DNA of 64,000 nucleotides, from NCBI GenBank assembly GCA_030141585.1, contig JAQIFP010000005.1, positions 124,001 through 188,000 on the forward strand. Direction: 5' to 3'. This document shows, one piece after another, positions 23,402-35,708 of the stretch. The notes below the pieces were generated by a model that was not told the origin of the DNA, did no database searches, and saw only the letters and a list, made by a program, of their open reading frames with translations. The stretch is from Ophryocystis elektroscirrha. Lineage: Eukaryota; Apicomplexa; Conoidasida; Neogregarinorida; Ophryocystidae. The first letter of the stretch is position 1. Every line of letters begins with the position of its first letter. The position numbers were made by a program, and so were the translations under genes.

Positions 23402-23758
23402 TTGAGCCAAGATGTATCTATATTGCCTGCACTTGCCTCGATTACTAAAGAAAATCGAAAGCCTTACATAGCCGAAGCTATACGAAGGATTCGAATTGAA
23501 GATGATTTGAAATTAGCTGAATCTTATTCAAAGGTTACCATCTTTCTCTTAATAAAAATAAGTAGGCAAGAAACGAATTTCTTAAATATTTACTATGTAA
23601 ATATGACACGGGTGAAATAGACGTTTTAATGAAGTTTGGTGATATAAGTCTATTGTAAAATTTTCAAATTTATATGTAAACTCAGATTCAAAAACAATGA
23701 AAATTGGCCTTCAAATATACCAGAAAAAGTCTTAGAAAAAACTATCAATAATTTGTAA
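23402..23758 (+). CDS. Small helical protein, unknown, 5' end unresolved
   Basis: An exon preceded by a good acceptor (ACTCAG) reads LSQDVSILPALASITKENRK and continues as a charged helix to LKLAESYSK. A 32-nt intron leads to ARNEFLKYLLCKYDTGEIDV. A 52-nt intron leads to FKNNENWPSNIPEKVLEK and a stop at 23756-23758. About 95 residues are visible. No in-frame ATG begins the first exon, so a short 5' exon is missing from this model. The product is rich in charged residues, with no membrane part. It lies 26 bp upstream of another plus-strand gene; the two could be exons of one gene only if the TAA at 23756 were spliced out, for which I see no donor. Confidence 0.4.
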
Positions 23759-23784
23759 TGATAAATTTTAACGTTATTTAAAGT

Positions 23785-24831
23785 ATGCATATATTGAATC
23801 AAAGAGAAAAAAATTGCGTTGATTTTATCACAAAAAAACTAAATGACAACAAGGTAACTCCAAAAAAAAAAACAGCTTTAGAATGCTTCTTTAGATCAAA
23901 TACACCAAGATTGGAGTGAAACTCAGTCTAGTCCTCTCTCTTTAATTAAGTTTAAGCAATTATATCAAAAAGTTTTGAAAGATATTAAGTTTAACAATTC
24001 TGATAAATTTGAATATAAAAAGCAATCCTCATTAGAACGCGAGTTGCTTAATACTCGTTCCATTGGAGATAGTGAATACTACATAAAAAGAACCACAGCA
24101 CAAGATAATTTGAGGTACATAATTTTTTTTTTAATTTTCTGATAGAACGTATCTAAACGAAAACTACAAAACCCCTTTTCTCACCCAAAAGACCGCCATT
24201 TTAAAAAGCATTCAATCGGATTCAAATATCAAACAAAATATAACAGTTCTCACAGAAAAAGATATTTTCAGAATTATAGTTGAATATATAAAGTAACCTT
24301 TTGATTTTATGTTATATTTCGTCTCAGTGATCTAAAAAAATCACGATTAGAGGCTTTCGAGAAAGAACTTAATTTGCTAGATATACATTGTCATCGTTTT
24401 TCTTTCTACGAAGTGTGTCATATTGTAGTTCTTAAATAGTTAGGTTTGCGATCTTTTAAACATTAAATCATCAAAATTATATTTTGGGATACCATTAAAT
24501 GAATTTGAGCTTACATTTAATAAATGGAAACGTGGTTTAGTAATTATGAACAAAAATGAAACTATTCTTTCTAGCTTGAAGATTACAAAAAAGTTTTTAG
24601 GAATTATGTACATTCAAGTCCGTTAGTTCACGCTAATTCACCCGATCATGGTCCCGGATTTAAAAATTTGATGAATTCATTATCATCAGATCCAAGGTAA
24701 TCTTTATGTATTTATAGTTTATTAGTTTTCTTAATTTGGATGGTTATGACGTTGTTCGAACTCAGATAGTTATTGACAGGATACATGAACTCAAAAAAAC
24801 TTCTTCAAATCTGGGTATCTCGTACAAATGA
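23785..24831 (+). CDS. Unknown soluble protein of about 280 residues, seven exons
   Basis: Starting at ATG 23785, exons join in frame as MHILNQREKNCVDF / NASLDQIHQDWSETQ / TYLNENYKTPFLTQK / NDLKKSRLEAFEKELN / VCDLLNIKSSKLYFG / LEDYKKVFRNYVHSSP / SFLNLDGYDVVRTQ and end in SSNLGISYK at TGA 24829-24831. Introns are about 28, 29, 35, 19, 35 and 29 nt, all with GT-AG ends. The 19-nt one (GTAGTTCTTAAATAGTTAG) removes an in-frame stop. The protein is polar and helical, with no signal peptide or membrane helix. I do not recognise it. The exact frame keeping over seven exons is strong evidence that it is a real gene. Confidence 0.55.
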
Positions 24832-25214
24832 AATCTACCCGTTTTAAAACCGACTGAGTAATTTATCATAATTTACTTTTAATAATATAAGACTATGATC
24901 TTTACATTTGTGAAAGATTTTTTGGTAGTTGTGTAATAAAACGGTGGTGAGAAACTGAAATTCTTAATTTGAAAATTTTAAGAGTCATTGACTACTGCAT
25001 ATACAACATTGAACTAGACAACATAAGATCAAATTAAATCTAATTGAGTTAATTTAAAGTTTGAGACCGCTATCATAAAAATTGAAATTATTTACTTATT
25101 ATTTATTCGACAAAACGTTCCTGTTACAGTCCCAATTAACATTACTTACCTACATAAGATCGCAAGCTCACCTCTAATCTGAAACGAAATTGATTTTCTC
25201 GTAGTTAATAAGAA
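24832..25214. other. Intergenic upstream of RPL15
   Basis: About 380 bp of AT-rich DNA with no sizeable open frame on either strand. It should hold the terminator of the unknown gene and the RPL15 promoter; I see no distinct motif. Confidence 0.4.
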
Positions 25215-26049
25215 ATGGGAGCTTACAAGTTATTGAAATATATGAATATAAATATTTTAGATATATAGAAGAGTTATGGAGAAAAAAGCAGAGTGATGTT
25301 CTAAGATTCCTTTTAAGAATACGCACTTGGGAATATAGGTAATAATTATAAAAGATTCGCATTAAAATTTTTATATATGATGTTCGGAGGTTGTCGTTCA
25401 AAAGTTTGTTTTATTTTTTAGACATCTACCAAGCGTCCACAGATGCCCAAAACCAACGCGTCCAGACAAAGCTAGACGCTTGGGTTACAAGGCTAAGCAG
25501 GGTTATATCATTTATCGAACTCGTATTCGTCGGGGGGATAGAAAGAAAATGGTTGCAAAAGGAATTGTTTACGGAAAACCTACTCATCAAGGTGTCAGAA
25601 AACAAAAATCAAGTCAAAGTTTGCAAGCTAGAGCTGAACAGCGTGTTGGAAAACGGTTAGGCGGTTTGCGGGTTCTTAATTCATACTGGGTTGCTCAAGA
25701 TGCAGCTTACAAATATTTTGAAGTGATTTGTGTCGATCCCTCACACAATGCTATAAGAAATGATCCAAAAATCAATTGGATTTGCTCTGCAACTCATAAG
25801 CATCGTGAACAACGTGGATTAACTTCTGCAGGTATGAAAATTATTTACATGGTTGTGACTTCGTTATACATGGTTTTATTTTGTTTTGAACATATGAAAT
25901 ACACGCTACAAAATTAAACAAAATTGTCATTATTAGGTAAAAAATCGCGAGGATTAAGAGTTAAAGGTCACGGAGCTGAATTAATCAGACCTTCAAGACG
26001 TGCTGCTTGGAAGAGAAATCAATTATTGCATTTATCTAGATACCGTTAA
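25215..26049 (+). CDS. RPL15: 60S ribosomal protein L15 (eL15)
   Basis: Four exons: 25215-25228, 25261-25338, 25422-25831 and 25937-26049, with introns of 32, 83 and 105 nt. The protein begins [17 protein letters not shown] and continues with [52 protein letters not shown] and [19 protein letters not shown], and ends [11 protein letters not shown]. Every conserved block of eL15 is present and the length (about 204 residues) is normal. It is a core protein of the large ribosomal subunit. It ends 28 bp from the convergent Rab gene. The longest introns resolved with confidence in this window include those of this highly expressed gene. Confidence 0.95.
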
Positions 26050-26077
26050 ATAACTACTAATTTATTGAAACTTTTAC

Positions 26078-26964
26078 TTATAGCCATGAACAACAATTAG
26101 ACCAGCTGTGTTTTATATTTTCAACTTCTGTTCTAAAATTTATGTTAATGTTGCTCGATTGATTCTCAACATGATTAAATTTCTTCCTATTCATGAAATA
26201 AAAAGATTAACTTCATACTGCTTTTTTATAAGTTCTCTAGCAGCTAATAAAAACGCTGCGTCAACTCCTGCTCCTGTCTAAAATTTTAGATTTAAGCACG
26301 GTTCATGTCAGTCATTTTACTTACTTTAGCAGAAGTTCCTAAATATATTGCGTTTATTTTTTTTGCTAATGCTATCCCTTCTGAATTTGGAACCTTTAAC
26401 TTTGTTAAAATTGTTGAAACGTACGCAAACACTATCAGTCAGGTCTTGTTTGTTACTAATTATTAACTTAATGTGATCTGAATTAAAAGATACAACTTCT
26501 TCTGCTTTTGTATGCCAATGTAATACATTTTCGAAGGACTTTGAATTTGTTGCATCATATACAATTATAAATCCATCGGCATTACGATAATAATTTTTAT
26601 TCAAATCACTAAACCGCTCTTGACCCGCCGTGTCCCACTATGATGAGTAAGATTAATGTTTCATTTATTTACCAGTTGCAATGTTATGAATTTGTTGTCC
26701 ACCATTAGAGTTACTGGCGTAAAATCAATACCTATTGTGGATTCAATACAATCTGAATATGCATCCTAAAGTTAACATTAACAGATTAAAGAAAACTTTA
26801 ATAAATCGGTTTATTAAGCTAGACTTTCCAACGGCAGGATCACCAATTATTATTAATTTGAAAGATATTTTACTCTTAATCTAACTTAAATTATAATTGC
26901 AAATAAGTACATTATTATTTAATTTAAGCACATGAACGCAAGTTAGGTGGCGGGAAACTTTCAT
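26078..26964 (-). CDS. Rab-family small GTPase
   Basis: Exons give the P-loop GDPAVGKSSL, switch I region STIGIDFTPVTL, switch II WDTAGQERFSDLNKNYYR, NKQD for guanine recognition and TSAK. A final exon ends SNCCSWL, a twin-cysteine prenylation signal reached only if a 29-nt intron (ending GGAAG) is removed. Rab proteins recruit trafficking effectors to membranes. The order and spacing fit Rab1/8/18-type proteins, but I do not assign a subtype. The start is uncertain: the best candidate is ATG-AAA at 26964-26959 spliced to the exon beginning at 26880, which places exon 1 inside the last exon of the kelch gene on the same strand. Confidence 0.85.
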
Positions 26965-28488
26965 AATTTTTTTACTATTTGATATATATGAATTCGGAGA
27001 ACGTAAACCTCCAAATATTAAAATTTTATCGTTAACTATTGTTGAAGCATGAGCAATAATATATTCCTCAACTAAATTTTTGAATGATAAGACTTGTATT
27101 GAGTACAGTTATACAATGGACGGATCCATTTATCTTCTTTTAGATCAAAAATGTATATATCAAGGGTATCCAGTTTGGAAACCCGTCCGGATATTAAAAT
27201 CAATCGATTATCTAGAGTAGTCAAAGAATGAAATAACCTTGGTTCTGGTAACGAGCCTTTAACTGGAACTATCTCCCTAATGTATATGCGATTATATTTA
27301 ATTATACCAATGTATACTGCCTTTGCCACTTGTTTGAAATAAACGACTTTCAATATTCTCAACGTTAAAATAGTATAAATTGTTGTCTTGCGTACACCCT
27401 CTGATAATTTTGTAATTCAAGACAATGACTTTAATTTAAATTTACCCAAATAAATAAACGCGACGTTTGTGTGAGTAATAAGCAAGTTTATGTCCAAATC
27501 TAAGCAAGTTTTTTTACTCAGATTCTACCTTGAATTCGGGACTGCTCCAACTTGATTGCAACTAAACCAAGTTCTTGTTGAAAAATCAAAGATAAAAGCA
27601 TCATTTGATGCCTAATTATAAACTCTAAAATTTTAGGTTACCTGTTTCAACAAATCAACTAATCCACCCCAAACAAAAAGGTAATTTTTTGATTCTTCTG
27701 TTATAAGTACAGAGCTATGAAAAGCTCTTTTTGACGGCGGAATGCCTTTACACTCAAAAATAGAGCATCTTTTTGAAAGAATCTACAATCAAATTAAAAA
27801 AAATTATTAATTTTATAAATAATCGATAATAAAATTATTGATCAGTATGTTTGAGAACTAAGCTATCGTACATCTATTGTGTAAATTTCGTTGGACAATT
27901 CTCCATGATTCAGCAGTCCATTGTCGATATTTTCGTTTAAATAAAATTCAAAGGGTTCCTTAACAATTCTGCCGTAAATACAAGGAAATTGTATAATTTT
28001 ACTTCGCACTGTGATAAATTGAAAGGTATTATACCACCAAAAATTACAAGTGTTTCATTATAAGCAACCATTGAATGACCGTAGATTGGTGGTATTTGAC
28101 ATAAACCTTCACATTTGATGATTTCCCACGAGCATTTTTCTGAAAAAAAATGAAATGCAACACGGTCTTTAACAAGTTTTAACACAAAAAATAGAAGGTA
28201 CACACACTAAGAGATTCATTTAAATGCAGCAAGATCAATTCTGTACCTATTGTCAAAACATACAAAGTATTATGAGCTTTCAATCCGTCCCATCCACCGA
28301 AGGCATAAACTTTAAAATTAATTGAAGCAATCTATATTTGATTTAATTTTTTGCTAATACCTCAGATGACGCACAGTTGCAAGGAATATTACCCGTCTGG
28401 TTCAAGTTAGTTAAAGAAACTATTGTATGTCGACTAGCTTGTTCTATAAAATTATGTTTTCAATTTTATGAATGTTACCCTTTATCAT
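26881..28488 (-). CDS. Kelch-repeat protein
   Basis: Starts at ATG 28488 with a tiny exon (MIK, intron of about 36 nt). Kelch blades are visible as VYAFGGWDGLKAHNTLYVL, IYGHSMVAYNETLVIFGG, RLFHSLTTLDNRLILISG and IIAHASTIVNDKILIFGG, each followed by the usual aromatic strands (for example YIFDLKEDKWI). The middle exons between 27930 and 27370 are only partly resolved. Kelch proteins form six- or seven-bladed propellers for protein binding. With a size near 400 residues and no BTB domain seen, it is a plain propeller. The frame runs to TAG at 26881-26883, directly at the acceptor of the Rab gene's second exon, so the two genes touch or overlap. Confidence 0.7.
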
Positions 28489-28845
28489 GAATACTAAATC
28501 AATGTGCCTTTTTTAACAGATACTTGATTTAGATAATTTACAACTTAATTACACATATGAATGCTTGGTATAGTGATTAATTTTTAATTTTACTACTACT
28601 AAACTTATTATAGATGGGTTTTTCTTTCAAAATTAGTGATGTTTCAATAATTGTATAATTTTTTTTGTTCGTCAATTCATTTTTTTTAAATGAATAAGAA
28701 AATTACTATTTTTATTTTTCTTGGTTCCGTAGTTTAATTGCTAGAACAAATTTGAAAATGATTTCAGGAATCTTAAAAAAAGTTTGCCGTAGTTAAATTA
28801 CGATTATAACGGACGGAATAACAGGCGTGTCACGATTATAATAAA
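28489..28845. other. Intergenic between divergent kelch and CKS genes
   Basis: About 357 bp, AT-rich with T-tracts, no open frame. It should hold both promoters. Confidence 0.4.
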
Positions 28846-30529
28846 ATGAGAGACGAACAGCTAGAAATATTGTGGGGTAAATCAAACGATAAATGTTTGA
28901 ATCTCGATGAATTAGTAAATGAATCTTCACAACAAATTTCAACCCAAAACAATAATTTAAGCATAATAAATCGAAATAAGCAAGAACCTGAAAGTCTGAT
29001 AAGTGCTTCAAGTAGTAATTATAATCCTGATTCCCTTATAGAGTTAAATGAAAGCTTTGAATGTTTTACAACTAGTAATTTTAAAGATCCAACTTTATAT
29101 TTACAATTAAGCTCAGATTATTTAGATAAAAAAATGGGTTTAAATCTACGTAAAAATTCGTGCTCTGATAGTAAAAATGGTGAATCAGACATGGTGTGGC
29201 CTAGCGATCAAACAGAGATTGAAAACTGTATTGAAACTGGTAATGATGCATTCAAAAATATGAGCTACAAAAAAGAAAATCCAATAGATTGTGAAGAGGT
29301 TTTAGTTGCTTCCACTTCAACCGCAGTAAAAAAAAATTACTACAAAAATCAAAAGAGTTTCCATTCAATGAACAACTTAAGCACGTTTAATATAAATTTC
29401 ATAAGTTCAAATAATGATTTAAAAAATAATACTGACATTAAAAGTACTAGAGAACCCATTATTTTAACAGATGAGCAACTAGCAAAACTCCCAATTAATC
29501 AAGAAGTTATTGAAGCAATGGATTCGCTTGAATTTCTTTTTTCCGACTTAGCCTTTGATACGTTCTTACAGTATTACCGCCGTCATAAAGTCGCATCACA
29601 TAATTTATACCATGAAGACAATTCATATGTTACGAGTTCTGACTTTTGCGACCCTGTGTCACAGCAATCACTTTTTCGTTCAGTAAAATCTAACCAAAAA
29701 GAAATGACACAATTAACGGTAAAAGCGTAAAAAAAATCTATTTTAATGAAGAAATTAATAAATTCTCTAACCGCTGATGAAACTATTATACAGCGAATTG
29801 ACCATTCTATTAAATTTACTGATGAAATTTATGAATATAGGTAAGTATACTTTAAGGTATTTTAGCATTTAAACTATAACTATTAATTTTTTCGTAGATT
29901 TGTTATACTGCCAAGAGATCATCCTATTTTTTCTTCAAGTTGCATTGAAAAATTTAGGAACAATTTATTCACAGAATCGGAATGGAGGGCACTAGGTATC
30001 CGCCAGACAAGGTAAACTTGAAACTTTTTCAAATCAACGTTAGAGGTTGGGAGCACTTTGGCTATAGTCCCTACGAGTCAAATGTATTACTATTTAGAAG
30101 GTATTTGATATTGATTCAAAAGATGTAATTTTTAATTTTTTTAGACCTTTAGTTGATGACAGAAATGCATTATGTAAATCTACAAATTTATCTAATAGAA
30201 TAAATCAAATGCATATGTGGGAAGATCAAGTTGTTGAAATAAATAATTCTAGAAAATATGATGATGCATCTTCGTTGCCTATTTTTGGATCGATGTTTCC
30301 ATTAAATAATAACAGTGAAAATCTTTATAATCAACAGATTTCAAACAGCGAACTTTCGAACTATCATTATTACAACGAACAAAATATAGAGACCTTATTT
30401 AATGTCGTTTCTAAGTATATGTCGGCAGTCTTAGCAGATAAAAATTTAGTCACTAATTCAAAACTTCATTTTATTGACACTCTTTCCAACAACTTAAATA
30501 AAGAACAAAAACTGACAAGTGAGCATTAA
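28846..30529 (+). CDS. CKS domain inside a 505-residue protein
   Basis: Five exons (28846-29718, 29752-29840, 29898-30011, 30044-30100, 30145-30529). The first encodes 291 residues of polar, Ser/Asn-rich sequence ending near LQYYRRHKVASHN. Residues about 310-395 are a clear cyclin-dependent kinase regulatory subunit domain: TDEIYEYRFVILPRDHP, FTESEWRALGIRQTRGWEHF and VLLFRRPL. The anion-pocket residues (Arg of EYRFV, Ser/Trp of ESEW, Arg of LFRRP) are kept. The HxPEPH exchange hinge is replaced by SPYESN. About 110 polar residues follow. Normal CKS1 is 75-110 residues; it bridges CDK to phosphorylated substrates. The frame is continuous through all splice sites. The gene is divergent from the kelch gene, 357 bp away. 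Confidence 0.85.
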
Positions 30530-30882
30530 TAAATAGCAGTTATAAACTTTTTCAGAAAATGAGGTTTCTGAGAAAGAAAAATTTATGCAAGATATCAACT
30601 TTTTATACGCGTCCATCCATGTTCCTTTATTTGATTTATGAATAATCATAATCAATTTAATTTTTCGAGCCAATTTCAGTATTGAAATATTGACTAAAAA
30701 TAGACTTTTATGGTTAAGGAGGACGACCGTGATTTAAAATATTTAAATATACACATGAGACGTGATAAGTTTGAATTGAGATTAAATAATGTATTTAATT
30801 CAAGATTTTTTTCATTACTTTAAATAAATTTTGTAATAGTAATGTAAAGAAATGTGTAGACTGTAAAATGTTTATTGTTTAT
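30530..30882. other. Intergenic between convergent genes
   Basis: About 350 bp of AT-rich sequence between the CKS stop and the stop of the next minus-strand gene; no gene seen. Confidence 0.4.
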
Positions 30883-33102
30883 TTACATGGTATGAGGTTC
30901 TAAACTAACTCCTAAAGTCATGTCAATTGGTTCAACGAATGAATTTAAATAAGGGTGGTCGAGTAATAGATTTAATTTAGTTTTTTCTGATTCACAACTT
31001 TTAAGAAAAAATGCGTGCAAAAGCCAGTCATACTCTATTGAAGTCAGCGATTTATTTTTCCTAAATCAAATATTTCAAAGTGTTCATAGATACCGTAACT
31101 CATCGAGTTTTTCTACTTTATCAATATCAAGATTCATAGTTGATCGAAAATTGGCCATGAAACACAGTAAAAATCCTAGAATCCAGCACGAAGACTGAAC
31201 TTTGAGAGATTCATCTACTAATATAATATATAATATATCATTCTTACACTTCCATATATTAAGTTTGGTTTTTGACTCGATCATTTCAACAATTTTTCTG
31301 CCAAAATTAAAAGTTTTTTTTGAAATTCTACCAGAATACAATATAATCAACGATCAATCGTACAATTTTTTCATACTCGATTCATAGTGGTAGGTAAAGT
31401 TCAAATCGTTGAATTTCTTATCAAAGTTTTCTGTAAAAATGGGCTCATAAGTGAATTCGGTATAGTGCATTGAGTATTTGATGTTTATAAAGAGATGAGT
31501 AGATGGGCCAGTTAGCACTATATCTTCTGGAAATAAGGGCTAAATTATAGAAAATTTTTTTGAATTTACCATGAAATTGGAAAATAAACTTGAACCTATC
31601 CACGATTTCATAGCACTAATCAGTTAAAATTTGATATTTAATAAATTTACTGTGTCCATGCCCATATGTAATGTCTACGCACATCAGGGTCGATGCAACC
31701 GTGCTCATACACGTATATATCTAAAGTAGTGCCATAAGAAACATGTGGATAATATGAAACAATAGGTACAATATTTATTTCTGATATAACTTTGGATTTA
31801 TGAGTTTTTTTATGAGTGCTTATATTATTTGGAGCATATAATTCTACGGGGAAATGAACCTGAATTAATGTTGTAAGGAATGGATTTTACTGTGAAAGTG
31901 GGCTGGGATTTTTTGTATAAAACTTCTTGAACTTCTATTTCTTGTTTTAAAGCAAAACCTGTAGTTGTAAACTCATTCAAATAAGGAGAATATTCTAAAT
32001 CGGGATAAATCACGGGATACTTATGTCTTATGCTAGAAAAAAATTTATTCAAATGTTTAATCCAAGTAATAACTTTTTCCAAATGATTGATATCAATCCA
32101 AAAAATAACAACAGTTACATAATTGAAGTCATGTAAATTGATGGCTTTCCAAGAATCAAAATATGATTTTCGACAGCTAGGGCTGACAAGACAAAATTGA
32201 TCCAACAATAGCCATTTTTCATTAGATTTCAAATAATTTTCTTGATACTAATGCGAGTTAATTTTACCCTTTCAGATTACCGTAATCATGTCAATAAGAT
32301 TTTCATAGTGTTCTATACTAACATCAAGCATTTCAGCTGAAATGTGCAAGTTTGATTCAGAATTACGATACGCGTATGTTAATGCTGTTTTTGGAATTTT
32401 ATTGTAACTAATTTTTTTTGATCGTAGTTCACTAAGTTTCTCTAGGAGAACTATTTTTGAAAATTCTATTCCTTCTTTTATTTCTTTAGTAATAACGTTA
32501 CACTCAATCTATATAATATTATTCTTCAACTCAGAATTACATTACTCAACTCTTCGTATGATTTGAAACTATTTTGCATTAAATTAGTAGCTTTTTTGCA
32601 TTCATTTTTCAATTCTTCTTGTAGTTTCAATATAAAATTTTCTAAAAATCATAGTATCAACTTTATGATCAATTAATAATAAATTTTAATTTAATTTGGT
32701 ACCGTTTTCGCAAGATTTCACTTTCAGCATATTCTCCAAAAATTCATCAATTTCTGTTATACAGAACATTTCATCCAGCTTTTGAGCTTCTGAAAAAACA
32801 TCTTGGGTTTCATTTGCATCAATAAAAATCAAATGAGGAATGTTCAATGATTCAATATCATTTTTTGTCCAGTTTCCTATAGCCACTTCAATCGGTACTC
32901 TTGATGCGGAATCTGTGCTTGTTTCCCAAAAACGTGATTCAAGTTGGTTTTGTCTTAAATTGTTCAATTGTATGTTGGGTTTTAATTTATTGAACAAAAT
33001 ATGTTGAAGAGATTGGAACGTTGCTTGTATTTTATTTACTTCATTAGTTTGATTAACTTCCGTTGGCTTTATCCTCTTGTGTTGTGATTTGACAGTTCTC
33101 AT
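30883..33102 (-). CDS. Unknown soluble protein, about 630 residues
   Basis: Starts at ATG 33102 (MRTVKSQHKRIKPTEV). Exons continue through VPIEVAIGNWTKNDIESLNI, ALTYAYRNSESNLHISAEML, DQFCLVSPSCRKSYFDSW, INIVPIVSYYPHVSYGTTLD and YVYEHGCIDPDVRRHYIWAW, then FPEDIVLTGPSTHLFINIKY and YDWLLHAFFLKSCESEK, ending LGVSLEPHTM at 30883-30885. Introns are about 29-67 nt, with one near 110 nt, and all keep frame. The sequence has an N-terminal helical part, a central mixed alpha/beta part and no membrane helix. I do not recognise it, though the ordered, hydrophobic-patterned core looks like an old conserved protein rather than filler. Confidence 0.55.
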
Positions 33103-33370
33103 AGTATAATGCCTTATACGGTAAATGACAAAAGAGCTTTGCGTAGTATTTTAATAATATCAATGCATTTTAAATAGTTAAGATAAAATTATTTTTTTAA
33201 TTATTTTTATATCAAGTTATTATTGAAGTTATTATATATTTTGTAATTCTGTTTAAGTTTTGTTATGAGTAGAGTTTATGAGTTGTATAATAAATAAAAA
33301 AAAAATTAGTCTCAGACTCAGAAAACAAAGGTTTTCCTTTTTGTTAAACTACACTCTGATTTTTTAAATC

Positions 33371-35588
33371 ATGTCAATAGATTACAAAGAACTTGGAAAT
33401 AAAGAATTTTTTGCCAAGAACTATGACGAGGCAGTCAATTATTTTTCAAAAGGAATTGAATTAGAGCCTTCTAATTACATATTATACTCCAACCGATCTG
33501 CTGTCTTTATTTGTCAGGAAAAGTTTCAAGAAGCTCTGGAAGATGCGGTTAAATGTGTACAATTAAATCCGGATTGGCCTAAAGTAATTTCATGTCATTT
33601 AATTTTTTGTTAGGGTTACTCACGCAAAGGTTGTGCTGAGTATAAATTGAAAAAATACAAAGAAGCAGTGGAATCGTATAAAAAAGCTTTAGAGCTTGAC
33701 CCAACGAATAATTCAATTCAGTCAGCTTTACAGCAAGCAGAAGAGGCGTCCCAGCCTTCAAAAAGTAAATATTCAACTACAGAATTTGTAATTAGATTTT
33801 CACATGCAAACTGTTATTGACGAATTAGTTGAAGTTACGTTAAAAAAACCGGTAATTCATCTACATCAAGCTAATTTATACATTTAATAAGTTTAGACCT
33901 AATGACATATTTTAAATAACAATTATAGAAATTCATGAAATACACGGAAGAAGATCCAGATTATCCTAATCGTTTGAAAGAAGCGCTGCAAGGCTTATAT
34001 AAAGATCCACAAAATTTCAATTTTGCTATGGCTTATAATCGCGACATTAGAGTCCAAGAAGGGCTAAAAGATATTTTACATATATCTATGCCTGAGACCG
34101 ATGATTTCGAAAAACCCTCAAAACCAGAAACGAAGAGTTCCCAAAAGCCAACTCAGGATGAACCAAAAAGCCCTGAAAAACCTCAAACTCCGGAACAAAT
34201 TGTATAGATTTAGCTTAGTAGAATTCTAGCGTTTGAATTTATTATACATATTGAATAATTGTCGTATAAATTAGGAAGCTGAAGCACTGAAATCAAAAGG
34301 AAATGAATTATATAAACAAAAAAAGTTTGCTGAAGCTTTGGAGTTATATGATCAAGCGATTTCTATATATCCTCAAAATGTGTTGTATCACACAAACAAA
34401 GCAGGTATAAGTATATTATATCTAGATTTTTTAAGCCGTATATTTGGAAATGGGAGAATATGATTTATGCATTAATGAGTGTGAAAAAGTTATTAACAAA
34501 CGTTACGATGTTCATGCTCCGTTTGAACATGTTGCTAAGGTACTTTTAGACTTTATATAAGAAATTTCAGGCTTATGTAAGAATGGCTAGTTGCTATCGT
34601 AAAATGGAGAATTATGATTTAGCAATCGAAATGTATCAAAAAGCTTTGACTGAAGATAATAATCGTCATACAAGAGCAGCTTTGAATGAAACAAAAACTT
34701 TACGAGAAAAAAAAATGAAAGAACAATACATAAATCCTGAGCTTGCTGAAGAAGTATTTATTTAGCTATATATTATATGAGTATTAGCATCGCTTGAAAG
34801 GAAATGAATATTTCAAAAACGGTCAGTATCCAGAAGCTAAAAAAGAATATGATGAAGCAATCAAGAGAAATCCAGCTGATGCAAGGTTGTTTGCAAATAG
34901 ATCTGCAGCTTTGATGAAATTATTGGAATTGCCGATGGCGTTAGCAGTAAGTGAAATTGCTTACTAATTGACTTTGATGAAATTAAAGACGAATAAACCT
35001 TCAATAATTTGGTTGGTTTAGATGAACAGTATAGTTTTCAACCTGAGTCCCTATAAAAAATTAAAATTTTAGTTACAATAAAAATTTCTTATTAGGACGT
35101 AGAAAAGTCATTAGATTTAGATTCAAAAAAAGCTAAAGTCTGGGCCAGAAAAGGAAATATTCACATGATGATGAAAGAGTACAATAAAGCTTTAAGCGCT
35201 TTCATGAAAGGCTTGGAAGAAGATAAAAATAATTTTGAATGTGCTCGCGGATTAGACGAAGTATCTAGAAAAATTCAAGATTCTAGTCGATCTGATCAAA
35301 TTGACGAAGAACAGGTTAAACGAGCAATGGTAAACCTGAATTTTTTATTACTTTTTGCAGGCTGATCCCGAAATACAGACAATTCTCTCTGATCCTCAAA
35401 TTGCGTTAATCTTAAAAGGAATATCTGAGGATCCTACGAAATTACAAAGGTAACGTGATCTTAACGTTTACAGCAAAATTAAAAAATACATATTTTTGAT
35501 GTTATATGTTTTCAGTGCGATGAAAGATCCTCGAATAGCTATTTCAATTCAAAAACTCATGGCGGCCGGAATTTTAAAGCTAAAATAA
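33371..35588 (+). CDS. STI1: STI1/HOP, Hsp70-Hsp90 organising co-chaperone
   Basis: The full HOP layout is present. TPR1: [20 protein letters not shown] and [21 protein letters not shown]1 is present with [21 protein letters not shown] Pro/Lys linker ([16 protein letters not shown]) follows. TPR2[21 protein letters not shown] and [23 protein letters not shown]2[21 protein letters not shown] and [22 protein letters not shown]2: [20 protein letters not shown] and [19 protein letters not shown]. Eight or nine exons; the clearest introns are 30 nt (33584-33613) and 31 nt. It passes client proteins from Hsp70 to Hsp90 in the cytosol by binding their EEVD tails with the carboxylate-clamp TPRs. Length is about 560 residues, normal for the family. 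It is divergent from the unknown gene at 33102, with 268 bp between starts. Confidence 0.93.
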
Positions 35589-35708
35589 AACCGCAGAAAA
35601 TTTTGTTTTTTGAAAAACCTTAAGATAAAAAATATGCTTTCAAAGATTTATAATTTTAAGAAAAATAAACATAGAAGCTATTAAACAATACTGTTAATTT
35701 ACGTTTGA

